Source: Methanobrevibacter sp. (GTDB taxonomy: Archaea > Methanobacteriota > Methanobacteria > Methanobacteriales > Methanobacteriaceae). From it: 64,000 nucleotides of DNA. The notes under the pieces are model-generated. The model was not told the origin of the DNA. It searched no databases and saw only the letters and a list, made by a program, of their open reading frames with translations. Location: assembly GCF_017539065.1 (NCBI RefSeq), contig NZ_JAFYHP010000026.1, positions 1-64,000 of the forward strand. The letters run 5' to 3'. Shown here in pieces: positions 16,614-24,939 of the stretch. The position numbers and the translations under genes were made by a program. The number at the start of each line of letters is the position of its first letter. Positions within the stretch are counted from its first letter, which is position 1.

Positions 16614-17084
16614 TTATTTCTTAATTGAACTTATTGCACTTTGTGCGCCTTGTTTTACGAAACCACTTTCATCATCAAGTAATTCTTCAAGTGCAGGAAC
16701 AGCTTTTTCATCGCCAATATTACCAAGCGCCCATGCAGCTGCACCTCTTACTCTCCAATCTTCATCAGATAATGTTTCAATTAAAGGATCAACAGCAGGT
16801 TGGCCCATACGTGAAAGTGCGGTTGATGCTTCTCTTCTAACTAACTTGTTATTATCGTGTAATGTTTCAACTAAGGCAGGAATTGCTTTAGGATCATTAA
16901 TAGCACCTAATAAAGTGGCAGAATGTAATCTGATTCCTTTTTTTCTGCTTGATAGGCCATCAATCAAAGCATCAAGTGCTTCATTACCTCTTAATTCCAA
17001 TTCTCCAACAGCATCTTCAACAACAAAGTCATCTTTATCGTTTAATAATTCTATTAACTCATCAATACTTCTTTCCATTTTCAT
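16614..17084 (-). CDS. HEAT-repeat (PBS lyase-like) protein
   Basis: 156 aa from the ATG at 17084, which follows AAAGGA; an ATG six bases later is equally possible. Four or five HEAT units of about 30 residues are visible, e.g. RLHSATLLGAINDPKAIPAL, RREASTALSRMG, and RVRGAAAWALGNIGDEKAVPAL. Such proteins form curved helical scaffolds for protein-protein contact; some are lyase-like accessory factors of corrinoid or bilin proteins. No partner is suggested by the neighbours. Confidence 0.8.
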   Translation of the reverse strand: MKMERSIDELIELLNDKDDFVVEDAVGELELRGNEALDALIDGLSSRKKGIRLHSATLLGAINDPKAIPALVETLHDNNKLVRREASTALSRMGQPAVDPLIETLSDEDWRVRGAAAWALGNIGDEKAVPALEELLDDESGFVKQGAQSAISSIKK

Positions 17085-17171
17085 CAGTCCTTTGATTAAG
17101 GTGTTCAACTACTTTTTACTATGTAATTAATATCATTTATATTTAGTATAATATAAAAGTATTTCGATAAC

Positions 17172-17232
17172 ATACGAACAAAATTACAATTATATAATAT
17201 GACTTAAATATTATTAATATACGAACAAAATT
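17172..17232. promoter_or_regulatory. perfect 14-bp direct repeat upstream of the LeuB/AksF-type gene
   Basis: ATACGAACAAAATT occurs at 17172-17185 and again at 17219-17232, a period of 47 bp, on either side of a TATA-like ATATAATATG. The second copy ends 15 bases before the ATG at 17248. The arrangement suggests a dimeric regulator bound at two sites around the promoter. Confidence 0.55.
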
Positions 17233-17247
17233 GTTTTAAGTGAAATA

Positions 17248-18237
17248 ATGTATAACATTGCAGTGATTGGTGGAGACGGAATAGGTCAGGAGGTAATGTC
17301 TGCTTGCGAGTATTTACTTGATAAAATCGACGTAGATTTTAGTTTCCAATATGGAGAAGCAGGTTTTGAGTGTTTCAATAAAAATGGTACAACATTGCCT
17401 GAAGAAACAATAAAAATAGCCAACAATAGCGATGCGGTATTATTCGGAGCATCAACATCAACCCCCGGAGAACCTAGCCCAATTATAGATTTAAGAAAAG
17501 CATTAAATGTTTATGCAAATATAAGGCCTATAAAATCATATAAAGGAGTTAACTGCTTGCGTGATGATATTGACTTTGTAATTGTTAGAGAAAATACCGA
17601 AGGATTGTATTCCCAAATTGAATATCTTGACGAAGACAGGATGATTGCTGAAAGACATGTTACAAGGCACGCTTCTGAGAGAATTTCAAAAGCGGCATTT
17701 AACCTGTGCATTAAAAGAGGGCAAAATAAAGTCACATGTGTTCACAAAAGTAATGTCTTAAAAAAGACCGACGGTATTTTTAAAGAGTCTTTTTATAATG
17801 TATCTAAAGATTACCCTCAAATTAAAACTGAGGATTATTACGTTGATGCTATGGCAATGTATCTAATTACACAACCTCAAAATTTCGAGGTAATTGTTTC
17901 AACTAACCTATTTGGCGATATATTATCTGATGAAAGTGCAGGGCTTGTTGGAGGATTGGGTCTGGCGCCGTCTGGAAATATCGGCGATCACAACGGACTA
18001 TTTGAACCAGTCCATGGTTCAGCACCTGATATTGCAGGTAAAAATATAGCAAATCCATGTTCCATGATACTATCCGCGGCAATGATGCTTGATTATTTGG
18101 GAGAATGGGAAATCTCAAATAATATTAGAAATGCTGTTGAAAAAGTAATAGCTGACTGTAAAATAAGAACCCCTGATTTGGGAGGGGATGCTTGTACAAT
18201 GGATGTTACAAAAGCTATTGTTAAGGAGTTAATTTAA
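17248..18237 (+). CDS. isopropylmalate / homoisocitrate dehydrogenase family (LeuB or AksF)
   Basis: 329 aa. Complete beta-decarboxylating dehydrogenase: GGDGIG nucleotide loop at the start, LRKALNVYANIRP substrate helix, IVRENTEGLY, the catalytic Tyr/Lys region HKSNVLKKTDG, NLFGDILSDE metal-binding Asp residues, and GLFEPVHGSAPDIAGK. LeuB oxidises 3-isopropylmalate in leucine synthesis; AksF acts on homoisocitrate homologues in coenzyme B synthesis. The ENTEGLY and YYVDAM segments resemble methanogen LeuB, while the SPII-LRK stretch resembles AksF, so I leave the symbol open. Its stop overlaps the acyl-CoA ligase start by one base. Confidence 0.85.
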   Translation: MYNIAVIGGDGIGQEVMSACEYLLDKIDVDFSFQYGEAGFECFNKNGTTLPEETIKIANNSDAVLFGASTSTPGEPSPIIDLRKALNVYANIRPIKSYKGVNCLRDDIDFVIVRENTEGLYSQIEYLDEDRMIAERHVTRHASERISKAAFNLCIKRGQNKVTCVHKSNVLKKTDGIFKESFYNVSKDYPQIKTEDYYVDAMAMYLITQPQNFEVIVSTNLFGDILSDESAGLVGGLGLAPSGNIGDHNGLFEPVHGSAPDIAGKNIANPCSMILSAAMMLDYLGEWEISNNIRNAVEKVIADCKIRTPDLGGDACTMDVTKAIVKELI

Positions 18238-19706
18238 TGTTGAATATTACTACTTTTTTAGATGCGAATTCAAAAAGATTAGATAAAAATGTTTTATACA
18301 ATCCAACAACAGGACATAAATATAATTCTGGTGAAATTTTATCAATTGTTTCTGAAATTGGACGTACTTTGAAAGATTTGGGAATTAATAAAGGAGACCG
18401 AGTATTAATCTATTTAAACAACTCCGAAGAATATTTATTTTCACTCTTTGCAATTTGGAGAATTGGCGCAATAGCGATTCCCGGCAATAGAATTTTCACA
18501 ACAAATGAACTTGAATACATAATAAGTGATTCAAATGCTAAACTGATGATTACTGATGAAGATGCAAAAGATTTAATTGGCATAGAAACTTATATTCCAA
18601 AAGACGTTTCAAAATTTAAAGATTGTGAAGTTTTAGAAGCTGAAAACACTGATTGGGACGATTTATGCCAATTACAATACACCTCCGGTACAACCGGTAA
18701 ACCAAAAGGAGCAATGCTGACCCATGGTAATTATTTCACTGCAATTCACAATGAATGTGATGTGCTAACCTTGAAACAAGATGATGTTTATTTAGGAATT
18801 TATCCAATGGCCCACGTTGGTCTTTCATGGTCTATTTCTGCACTAAGATCTGCTGCTTATTATATTATGATGGAACAATTCAACCTTGATGAATACTTAG
18901 ATTTATGTCAAAAAGAACAAGTTACTGTTTTAAGCGGAATGCCCCCTGTCATACATTCATTAACAACAATGGATAAACGTGAAGAGTTAAAAACTGTTCG
19001 TGAAATCATTTCTGGTGGAGGACCCTTACATAAAAAAATATGGAAGGATTTTCATGAAACTTATGCAATACCTATAATAAATGCATATGGATTATCTGAA
19101 TCAATAGTTATTGGAACCGGCACTGTTATTAGACCGGAAGACTATCGTGAAGCAGATAGATTTGAAAGTGTAGGGCACCCTGTTTGTTTTTCAGAAGTGA
19201 AAATCGTTGATGAAGATGATTCCTCAAAGAGTTTGCCTCAATATGAACAAGGTGAAATTGCACTTAGAGGTCCTGCTATTGCTAAAGGATATTGGGGAAA
19301 TGAAGAAAAAACCAAATCAACCTTTTTAGAAGACGGATGGTTTTTAACAGGAGATATTGGGTATCTTGATGAAGATAACCGTTTATTTATCACAGACCGT
19401 AAAAAAGACATGATTGTGATGAGCGGATGGAAAATCTACCCTACAGAAGTAGAGGAAGTCTTAATAAAATATCCTGAAGTTAAAGAAATAGCTATTTTTA
19501 GTATAAATGACTGTCATAGAGGAGAAATTCCAGTTGCGGCAGTTGTTTGGGAAAACGAAGCTGACGATGAAGGATTAATTGATTTTGCTCGTGAAAACTT
19601 ATCCCGATATAAAGTTCCTAAAAGAATTTTTGAACTTGATGAACTTCCAAGAGTAAACGGATGGAAACTTCTTAGAAGAGAATTGAGAATAATGTTTAAA
19701 CAATAA
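18237..19706 (+). CDS. AMP-dependent acyl-CoA synthetase
   Basis: 489 aa, a full class I adenylate-forming enzyme. The P-loop YTSGTTGKPKGAML (about 149-162), the NAYGLSES motif, the TGD and RKKDMI hinge motifs and a C-terminal lysine in the KLLRRELR region are all present. It activates a carboxylic acid to acyl-AMP and then the CoA thioester. The start overlaps the dehydrogenase gene by one base, so coupling is tight; a branched-chain or short-chain acid is a reasonable guess, but the pocket cannot be read. Confidence 0.85.
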   Translation: MLNITTFLDANSKRLDKNVLYNPTTGHKYNSGEILSIVSEIGRTLKDLGINKGDRVLIYLNNSEEYLFSLFAIWRIGAIAIPGNRIFTTNELEYIISDSNAKLMITDEDAKDLIGIETYIPKDVSKFKDCEVLEAENTDWDDLCQLQYTSGTTGKPKGAMLTHGNYFTAIHNECDVLTLKQDDVYLGIYPMAHVGLSWSISALRSAAYYIMMEQFNLDEYLDLCQKEQVTVLSGMPPVIHSLTTMDKREELKTVREIISGGGPLHKKIWKDFHETYAIPIINAYGLSESIVIGTGTVIRPEDYREADRFESVGHPVCFSEVKIVDEDDSSKSLPQYEQGEIALRGPAIAKGYWGNEEKTKSTFLEDGWFLTGDIGYLDEDNRLFITDRKKDMIVMSGWKIYPTEVEEVLIKYPEVKEIAIFSINDCHRGEIPVAAVVWENEADDEGLIDFARENLSRYKVPKRIFELDELPRVNGWKLLRRELRIMFKQ

Positions 19707-19732
19707 AAAAAAAAAAGTAGAGTTAACCATGA

Positions 19733-20596
19733 TCATTTAAAAATCATGGTTCCGATTCCATCAGTTGTAAAGATTTCTAAAAGTAAAGAGTGTTTTTTCC
19801 TTCCATCGATGATGTGGCAGGATTTAACTCCCTCTTCAATAGCTTTTACACAGGTTTCTATTTTTGGAATCATGCCTCCGGAAATAACACCATCTTCAAT
19901 TAATTGTGGAATCTCGCAAACACGGATTTTTTGAATAAGAGAATCAGGATCATCCGGATTTCTTAAAACCCCTGGAACATCGGTTAGAATGATTAACTTT
20001 TCAGCACCAACGGCACTTGCAACTTCCCCTGCAACAGTATCTGCATTTAAATTTAGGCTGGTTCCATCTTTTGCAATACCTACCGGAGATATTACTGGAA
20101 TATAATCATTTTGCAAGAACATATCAAGTAAATCAGTATTTACACAATCAACTTCTCCAACAAGTCCTAAATCAATGATTTCTTCGTCAATCTTTTTAGC
20201 CTCTTTTTTATGTGCAAAAATTAAGCTGGAATCTTTTCCAGATAAACTTATTGCTTTACCGTCATGTTGAATGAGTTCAGATACAATTTCATTACTTATT
20301 TTACCAACCAATACCATTTCAATAATTTCCATGGTCTCTTCATCAGTCACCCTTAAACCTTGGATGAATTTTGGTTCTTTTCCGAGTTTATTCATGGATC
20401 TTGAGATATCTGGACCTCCGCCATGTACAATCAATGGTTGCATTCCAACATATTTGAGTAATACAGTATCTCGGGCTGTAGAAGACTTTGCTTCATCATC
20501 CACCATTGCATGTCCGCCATACTTAATTAAAATCTTCTTATCATGAAACTTTTTAATATATGGTAAAGCTTCAATTAATACATCTATATCTTTCAT
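19733..20596 (-). CDS. argB: acetylglutamate kinase
   Basis: 287 aa, the normal length. Amino-acid-kinase fold with [17 protein letters not shown], a GKDSSLI segment and the C-terminal GGMIPK motif that binds N-acetylglutamate and ATP. It makes N-acetylglutamyl phosphate, the second step of arginine synthesis by the acetylated route; argJ for the same pathway lies at 29.9-31.1 kb. It stands alone and converges with the acyl-CoA ligase gene. Confidence 0.95.
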   Translation of the reverse strand: MKDIDVLIEALPYIKKFHDKKILIKYGGHAMVDDEAKSSTARDTVLLKYVGMQPLIVHGGGPDISRSMNKLGKEPKFIQGLRVTDEETMEIIEMVLVGKISNEIVSELIQHDGKAISLSGKDSSLIFAHKKEAKKIDEEIIDLGLVGEVDCVNTDLLDMFLQNDYIPVISPVGIAKDGTSLNLNADTVAGEVASAVGAEKLIILTDVPGVLRNPDDPDSLIQKIRVCEIPQLIEDGVISGGMIPKIETCVKAIEEGVKSCHIIDGRKKHSLLLEIFTTDGIGTMIFK

Positions 20597-20686
20597 TTAA
20601 TCACTACATTAAATATTTAACTTAATTATTTATAAGTGTATAAGTTAAAAATCATCTTTAAATATTTCTAAAATATAATCATTATT

Positions 20687-21361
20687 ATGTCTGAGATGAA
20701 TGATGTTAAAAATTATTTGATTGGGCTAGGAGCCAGCAAAGTTGGTTTTGCAGATGTCAAGGGATTGGCCAGCGAATTTGTTGACTTGCCTAATGGAATA
20801 AGTCTTGTTTTAAAGATTCCCAAAGAAGCAATGTATTTGGTTAAAGAAGAGGAATATGAAGAATACTGGAAATGTTTTCATGCCCAAATCGATAAGTTGA
20901 CTCAAATAGCCCTTGATGGTGAAGAGTATATCAAGAATCTCGGTTATGACGCTTTCGCCTTGACAATGACTAGAAACGAATGCGATATGGAAAGGCTGTT
21001 AAGCATTCTTCCATATAAAACAATAGCTACAAAATCAGGCCTCGGTTGGATTGGAAGATCTGCATTATTTGTAACTCCAGAATACGGTTCTGCCGTTGCT
21101 CTTGGTGCCATTTTGACTGATATGCCTCTGGATTTCGATGAACCCATTACCGATTCTCAATGTGACGAGTGCACCAACTGTCAGGATGCCTGTCCTGTAA
21201 ATGCAATAAATCCTCTAAAATGGAATGACCGGCTTAATCGTGAAGACATCATTGATATCGAAACATGTGGAGAATACATTATTGGACAGTATAAGGCAGG
21301 GCTTGGCTGTACAAAATGCATGAGCGAGTGCAAACTCACACTAGAGTATTTGAAAGGATAA
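20687..21361 (+). CDS. QueG-like 4Fe-4S protein
   Basis: 224 aa. An N-terminal domain of about 145 residues resembles the cobalamin-binding part of epoxyqueuosine reductase-like proteins (SGLGWIGRSALFVTPEYGS is the typical stretch). It is followed by a ferredoxin motif CDECTNCQDACPVNAI (about 156-171) and a second cysteine cluster CTKCMSEC near the end. Archaea lack queuosine, so the substrate must differ; many methanogens carry such proteins with unknown reactions. The promoter-like region after it belongs to the next small ORF. Confidence 0.75.
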   Translation: MSEMNDVKNYLIGLGASKVGFADVKGLASEFVDLPNGISLVLKIPKEAMYLVKEEEYEEYWKCFHAQIDKLTQIALDGEEYIKNLGYDAFALTMTRNECDMERLLSILPYKTIATKSGLGWIGRSALFVTPEYGSAVALGAILTDMPLDFDEPITDSQCDECTNCQDACPVNAINPLKWNDRLNREDIIDIETCGEYIIGQYKAGLGCTKCMSECKLTLEYLKG

Positions 21362-21412
21362 AACTAATTTTAGATATTGACTTTGGATGAGGGAATATTC
21401 TTTTTTAAAAAA

Positions 21413-21430
21413 ATTTAGGTATGCCTAAAT
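21413..21430. promoter_or_regulatory. DtxR/MntR-type metal regulator operator
   Basis: ATTTAGGTATGCCTAAAT is an inverted repeat with 7-bp arms (ATTTAGG/CCTAAAT) and a 4-base centre. TTAGG...CCTAA is the core of operators of iron- or manganese-sensing DtxR-family repressors, including archaeal ones. It touches a TATA-like TTTATATA at about 21432, so binding would block the promoter of the downstream 20-codon ORF. Confidence 0.65.
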
Positions 21431-21474
21431 ATTTATATATGATAAGGAAAATAATCACATATGGAGGTGAGAAT

Positions 21475-21537
21475 ATGATTATTGGAATTGAAAACCTAAA
21501 AGAAAAACAGAAAGACAAAGAAGATTCAAAAAATTAA
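21475..21537 (+). CDS. 20-aa ORF under a metal-type operator
   Basis: A 20-codon frame starting ATGATTATTGG and ending AAAAATTAA, preceded by a strong ribosome site GGAGGTGA (6 bases from the ATG). The peptide begins MIIGIENLK and then is almost wholly charged (Lys, Glu, Asp, Gln). It follows the DtxR-type operator and TATA element by about 40 bases. It may be a true metal-stress micropeptide, a leader peptide, or the truncated start of a lost gene. No larger frame continues from it. Confidence 0.45.
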   Translation: MIIGIENLKEKQKDKEDSKN

Positions 21538-21612
21538 AAACACCACTTTTCTAATTTTTACTATTCTCATCTACATCTGTCCAACACATTACCCTGATTT
21601 ATAAATGAAAAG

Positions 21613-21696
21613 TTAAATAATCAAATATACGATCAATATAATGATAAATGGACCAACGACATTGAGAATTATAAAACGAGAAATCAAGTAAAACAT
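21613..21696 (-). CDS. possible 27-aa hydrophobic membrane peptide
   Basis: Frame starting MFYLISRFIILNVVG, wholly hydrophobic except one Arg and ending in Leu/Ile, enough for one transmembrane helix. Its ATG lies 3 bases after the DUF998 stop on the same strand, so reinitiation could express it. There is no strong ribosome binding site. It could equally be chance in AT-rich DNA. Confidence 0.3.
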   Translation of the reverse strand: MFYLISRFIILNVVGPFIIILIVYLII

Positions 21697-21699
21697 GTC

Positions 21700-22287
21700 T
21701 TATTTTTTTACCAGAAATAGTCCTGCCAAGAAACTCCAGATGACCAACGGGTAAACTGAAAGCCTCTCAAAAACAGGCATGTAAATGCTTTCCATATTGA
21801 AAAACATTATCCAAAATGCCAGCAAACCGATGATTCCCAACGACAAGGTAATCTTTTGAAAATCTGAAAATTCACCCATTGATCTTGAAATGAATACCAA
21901 TAGGACATTTCCTCCAAATATGGCCATTATGGCACCCAATGCATGATAGCCCAAAGTCAGAGGATTTCCTCCATGAATCAAACCGACTATGATGACTCCC
22001 AAACCTGTTACCAATGTCAAAATGAAAAATATTGCCTTATTCTTTACAATGAAATCCCTGAATCTGTAGAAATTGGAAAATATTAGTGCCAAACCAATCA
22101 GTATAAATGCAGAATTCATTAACCAGAATAATGGCGAATTCAGAAGGGGAATTCCAAGTTCGGATATGGTGTGAAAAACATAAGTGTTAAAAATAGAATC
22201 ATTGAAATAAGCTGCAGAAATAGCTTCAGCTATAATATAATACAAACTGCCAATTATGAAGACGATTCCGGCAACTTTAGATTTCAT
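21700..22287 (-). CDS. DUF998 family membrane protein
   Basis: 195 aa with about six transmembrane segments. The opening SKVAGIVFIIGSLYYIIAEAISA and the TISELGIP loop match DUF998, a family of small integral membrane proteins of unknown activity found in bacteria and archaea. The start lies 2 bases after the stop of the SAP-domain gene, so they are likely cotranscribed. Confidence 0.8.
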   Translation of the reverse strand: MKSKVAGIVFIIGSLYYIIAEAISAAYFNDSIFNTYVFHTISELGIPLLNSPLFWLMNSAFILIGLALIFSNFYRFRDFIVKNKAIFFILTLVTGLGVIIVGLIHGGNPLTLGYHALGAIMAIFGGNVLLVFISRSMGEFSDFQKITLSLGIIGLLAFWIMFFNMESIYMPVFERLSVYPLVIWSFLAGLFLVKK

Positions 22288-22289
22288 TT

Positions 22290-23225
22290 TTAGATTCCGA
22301 ATTTCTTATTGAAGAATTTCTCTCTTAATTCAAAGTTTAACTCCTCAATATCTGCACCATTGATTGCCTTTTGTAATGTTTTATAACAAGTCTTTTTAGG
22401 TATAGTAGTGCTTTTAATATGAGATTTATTCCAGATTCTGTCAAATCTTTTCTTAAGACTTCCCAAATCAACTTTTTCTGTCACATTTTTTATATTGAGG
22501 ATATTCGCTTCACTAATGATTTCATAGGTGGCGTAAGTCTGTGCATCCATGACAATTGGATTCAAACCTAAAATGTAACGTTGCAAATCATAATCAAGGA
22601 ATGAGTCATAATCCTTTTCATATGCATATACGTGAGCCTTTGCGGTCAGTGCATCGATAAATACTAAAAAGTGATTTGAAACCAATGACCTTGAAAGGAT
22701 TTCGTCACAGAAATTCAGTGCTGTTTCAAAACTTCCAACATCGGATGCATTGTAATAGGTTTCATAATCTTCAAATCTGAATGCTACAAGAGCAAACATG
22801 TATAAGTCCATCCACTCATTTTCCTTTATGAAATCCTTTGCTTTTTGAGTTAATTCCAAATTTGCAAACGATTTGTTGGTATCAGCAGACACATCCAACT
22901 TGCGTGCATCCTTTGCTTCCTTTAATAATGGCAAGACTCTTTCCACCAATTCATGTTTTTTACCGGACACTTTCAGGCCGTTTTCCCTTAGGATATCCTT
23001 CAATTCAGCAACAACATAATTTTTAGAGATGTGTTCAGCAGTGATTTCAACATCAGCTGTTATTTCAACATCCCCTTCAAGATATCCTTCATCAATCAGA
23101 TAATTAATACATTCTTCTGCTGATGCGAATGTCCCGAATTGGCCTTCGTTTAATATATCTTCAAGTTCATAACCATGATCCAAAAAATTTAAAACATTAA
23201 ATACTTCTAATTTCTGTTCAGTCAC
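22290..23225 (-). CDS. SAP-domain protein
   Basis: 311 aa, starting at GTG with AAGGTG upstream. A SAP motif (YVVAELKDILRENGLKVSGKKHELVERVL, about 70-98) follows an acidic leader with a short VEITADVEITAEH repeat. SAP helices bind DNA or serve as docking modules. The C-terminal 200 residues are helical and Tyr/Phe-rich, with no enzyme motif. SAP proteins of this kind recur in Methanobrevibacter; function unknown. A perfect 16-bp palindrome lies just upstream of its start. Confidence 0.7.
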   Translation of the reverse strand: MTEQKLEVFNVLNFLDHGYELEDILNEGQFGTFASAEECINYLIDEGYLEGDVEITADVEITAEHISKNYVVAELKDILRENGLKVSGKKHELVERVLPLLKEAKDARKLDVSADTNKSFANLELTQKAKDFIKENEWMDLYMFALVAFRFEDYETYYNASDVGSFETALNFCDEILSRSLVSNHFLVFIDALTAKAHVYAYEKDYDSFLDYDLQRYILGLNPIVMDAQTYATYEIISEANILNIKNVTEKVDLGSLKKRFDRIWNKSHIKSTTIPKKTCYKTLQKAINGADIEELNFELREKFFNKKFGI

Positions 23226-23246
23226 TTAAACACCTTTTATACTTCA

Positions 23247-23262
23247 TTTGCAATATTGCAAA
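23247..23262. promoter_or_regulatory. perfect 16-bp palindrome upstream of the SAP-domain gene
   Basis: TTTGCAATATTGCAAA reads the same on both strands and lies 22-37 bases upstream of the GTG start, next to a TATA-like GTATAAAAG. It is a candidate operator for the SAP/DUF998 pair. Confidence 0.4.
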
Positions 23263-23381
23263 ATGTTATGATTAAACTTCCCCCTTAAGAAAGAAAAAAT
23301 TTGAAATAATAACTATTCCAAATATAGTATTTCTATTTCAATTAATTTAATACTTTGCTTAATAATATAACCAAAAAAAGA

Positions 23382-23642
23382 TTAAAACATGATTTGCTTT
23401 TCAATCATTTCCATCATAGGTTTGACATCATCAGAAAGATTAATCTCAGTTACTTTTTTAGAAGACCTCTTTTTTGAAGCATAATATGCTTGTGCAAAAC
23501 TCATGCTAATATAAAAAATTCCCTCAAAATCCATTATAAACTCCTTTTCATCCATTTGATTTATTTTATCAAATAAATCAGATGCAGATTTATTAAAATC
23601 CAAAGCAGTATTTATCTCATCTTTAAGCTTTATAATCATCAT
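23382..23642 (-). CDS. STAS-like (DUF4325-type) small protein, copy A
   Basis: 86 aa, starting ATGATGATT with GGTGTA upstream. It reads as one small alpha/beta domain: a strand (FIMDFEGIFYISMSFAQAYY), helix, and a NLSDDVKPMMEMI ending, as in STAS-like proteins that accompany histidine-kinase-type ATPases. It is a paralogue of the protein at 24632-24889. In bacteria STAS partners switch anti-sigma kinases; archaea have no sigma factors, so the target here must be different. Confidence 0.7.
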   Translation of the reverse strand: MMIIKLKDEINTALDFNKSASDLFDKINQMDEKEFIMDFEGIFYISMSFAQAYYASKKRSSKKVTEINLSDDVKPMMEMIEKQIMF

Positions 23643-23730
23643 TACACCAAATACGTGTAATTATTTAATTTTTGAGGCTCCAGCAATTCATAGATATTTT
23701 GAATTTCATGCTTATTTAATCTAACACTTA

Positions 23731-24462
23731 CTAATGTCCCATAATATGTTCATCATCTAATAAATAATAATTGTAATTGCCTCCTAAAATATGCAATGAA
23801 CCTTTTCTTGATATTATTAATAATTCACCACCATTACCTTCTCCAATTAATCTCGCAATAGTTCTCAAACCATTTCCGCGTTCATAAAAAGTATCTGAAA
23901 CAGTAGAAAAAGTCCCAATACCCATTTCTAGTGAATGACAATCATCAACAAAATCAACATTAGATTTCTCAAATAACCCCGGAATAGACAACCCATCATC
24001 GACAACTGAAACTTCCAATTTTTCATATTCCGAATATAATTTAGAATAGATATAACTTTGCAGAGGCCTATTTTCAATTTTTGCATGATCATAGACATTA
24101 TTTGCTAACTCTGATACGATGTGTCTTAAAGAGAAATAACCTCCATAACCTGAATCCAAATTATCCATATAACATGTGATAAAATCGATTTCATCACTTT
24201 TAATTCTAGATATTGGTAATTTAGAAAACAATACGTCCTATTTTAACATGCCCTCTAAAACTTCAAAAGCATTTCCCTTATTTGGGATATTAAAATTTTG
24301 TTTTTTAAACTCACATAACAATGGAAGGGATGTTGTTGGATTAAGTTCTACATCAGTTAAATCAATTTCACCATCACGTGCACTTTTTAATATTTCTTCA
24401 AATTCCATATAATTATCAAACAAGTCTTTAAGTGTTATAATAACACCACCTAAATCATTCAA
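23731..24462 (-). pseudogene. GHKL ATPase-type regulator split by an in-frame TAG
   Basis: One continuous frame of 244 codons is interrupted by TAG at 24240-24238. Upstream part: 74 codons, without a usable ATG after the AGGTGG site (24450-24445); ATA ATA stands where the flanking paralogues have ATG ATG. Downstream part: 166 codons from a TTG at 24231, with the Bergerat-fold N box ELANNVYDHA, the DDGLSIPG loop and GNGLRT, as in anti-sigma-type serine kinases. Both defects point to a decaying gene; coupled reinitiation at TTG with a weak AGGA site is the alternative. It lies between two STAS-like genes on the same strand. Confidence 0.75.
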
Positions 24463-24550
24463 TAATTAACCAGAAAGTGAAAAAATCCGGATTTAAACAA
24501 CTTTTCAGTTAACAAGATTAGTTTAGTCAAAAAGACATATAAAATAAGCA

Positions 24551-24573
24551 GTTGTAAATAATAACAATTTTAC
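24551..24573 (-). promoter_or_regulatory. promoter element GTAAAATTG-N6-TTTACAAC, copy 1
   Basis: On the minus strand GTAAAATTG (24573-24565), six bases, then TTTACAAC (24558-24551), followed 6 bases later by a TATA-like TTTTATATG, upstream of the split ATPase gene. The same element with the same spacing to a TATA box occurs at 25946-25968. Confidence 0.6.
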
Positions 24574-24631
24574 AATCGAAAAACAATATTTCAAACTCGT
24601 ACAACTTTTGTTTTAAAAAAATAAAAAAAGA

Positions 24632-24889
24632 TTAGGGATTGCATGCCTCATCCGCAGCCCCCATGACTACAGTTACTTCATCAGACAGGTTGATTTCGGA
24701 AATCTTTTTATCTGATTCATATTTGGCAGTATAGTATGCCTGTGCAAAATTCATTGTAACAAACATTACTTCCTTAAAATCGATTATAAAATCGTCTTTA
24801 GGGATTTTATTTAAAATATCAATTAATTCAGTTGCATCTTCGCTGGATTCCAAATGAGTGCCGAATTCGGCGCCAAGATTAATCATCAT
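24632..24889 (-). CDS. STAS-like (DUF4325-type) small protein, copy B
   Basis: 85 aa, starting ATGATGATT with AGGTG upstream. Same domain as the protein at 23382-23642: FIIDFKEVMFVTMNFAQAYY, then KKISEINLSDEV. The two proteins share the FAQAYY, EINLSD and DF core but differ elsewhere, so the duplication is not recent. It is upstream of the split ATPase gene, giving the order STAS B, ATPase, STAS A. Confidence 0.7.
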   Translation of the reverse strand: MMINLGAEFGTHLESSEDATELIDILNKIPKDDFIIDFKEVMFVTMNFAQAYYTAKYESDKKISEINLSDEVTVVMGAADEACNP

Positions 24890-24939
24890 TTTAACACCTA
24901 TATTAATATTTAAAATTCATCATTAATATATTAATTAAC

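Larger units (their letters stand above)
21362..21699. other. 338-base region with operator and two tiny ORFs only
   Basis: Besides the metal-type operator (21413-21430), the 20-codon ORF (21475-21537) and a possible 27-codon hydrophobic ORF on the minus strand (21613-21696), I see no gene, RNA fold or repeat here. Confidence 0.5.

Noticed and set aside
24238-24240. TAG as a pyrrolysine codon in the ATPase gene
   Set aside because: Methanobrevibacter-type methanogens lack pyrrolysine and no pyl genes are in the window; loss of the normal ATG also fits decay.
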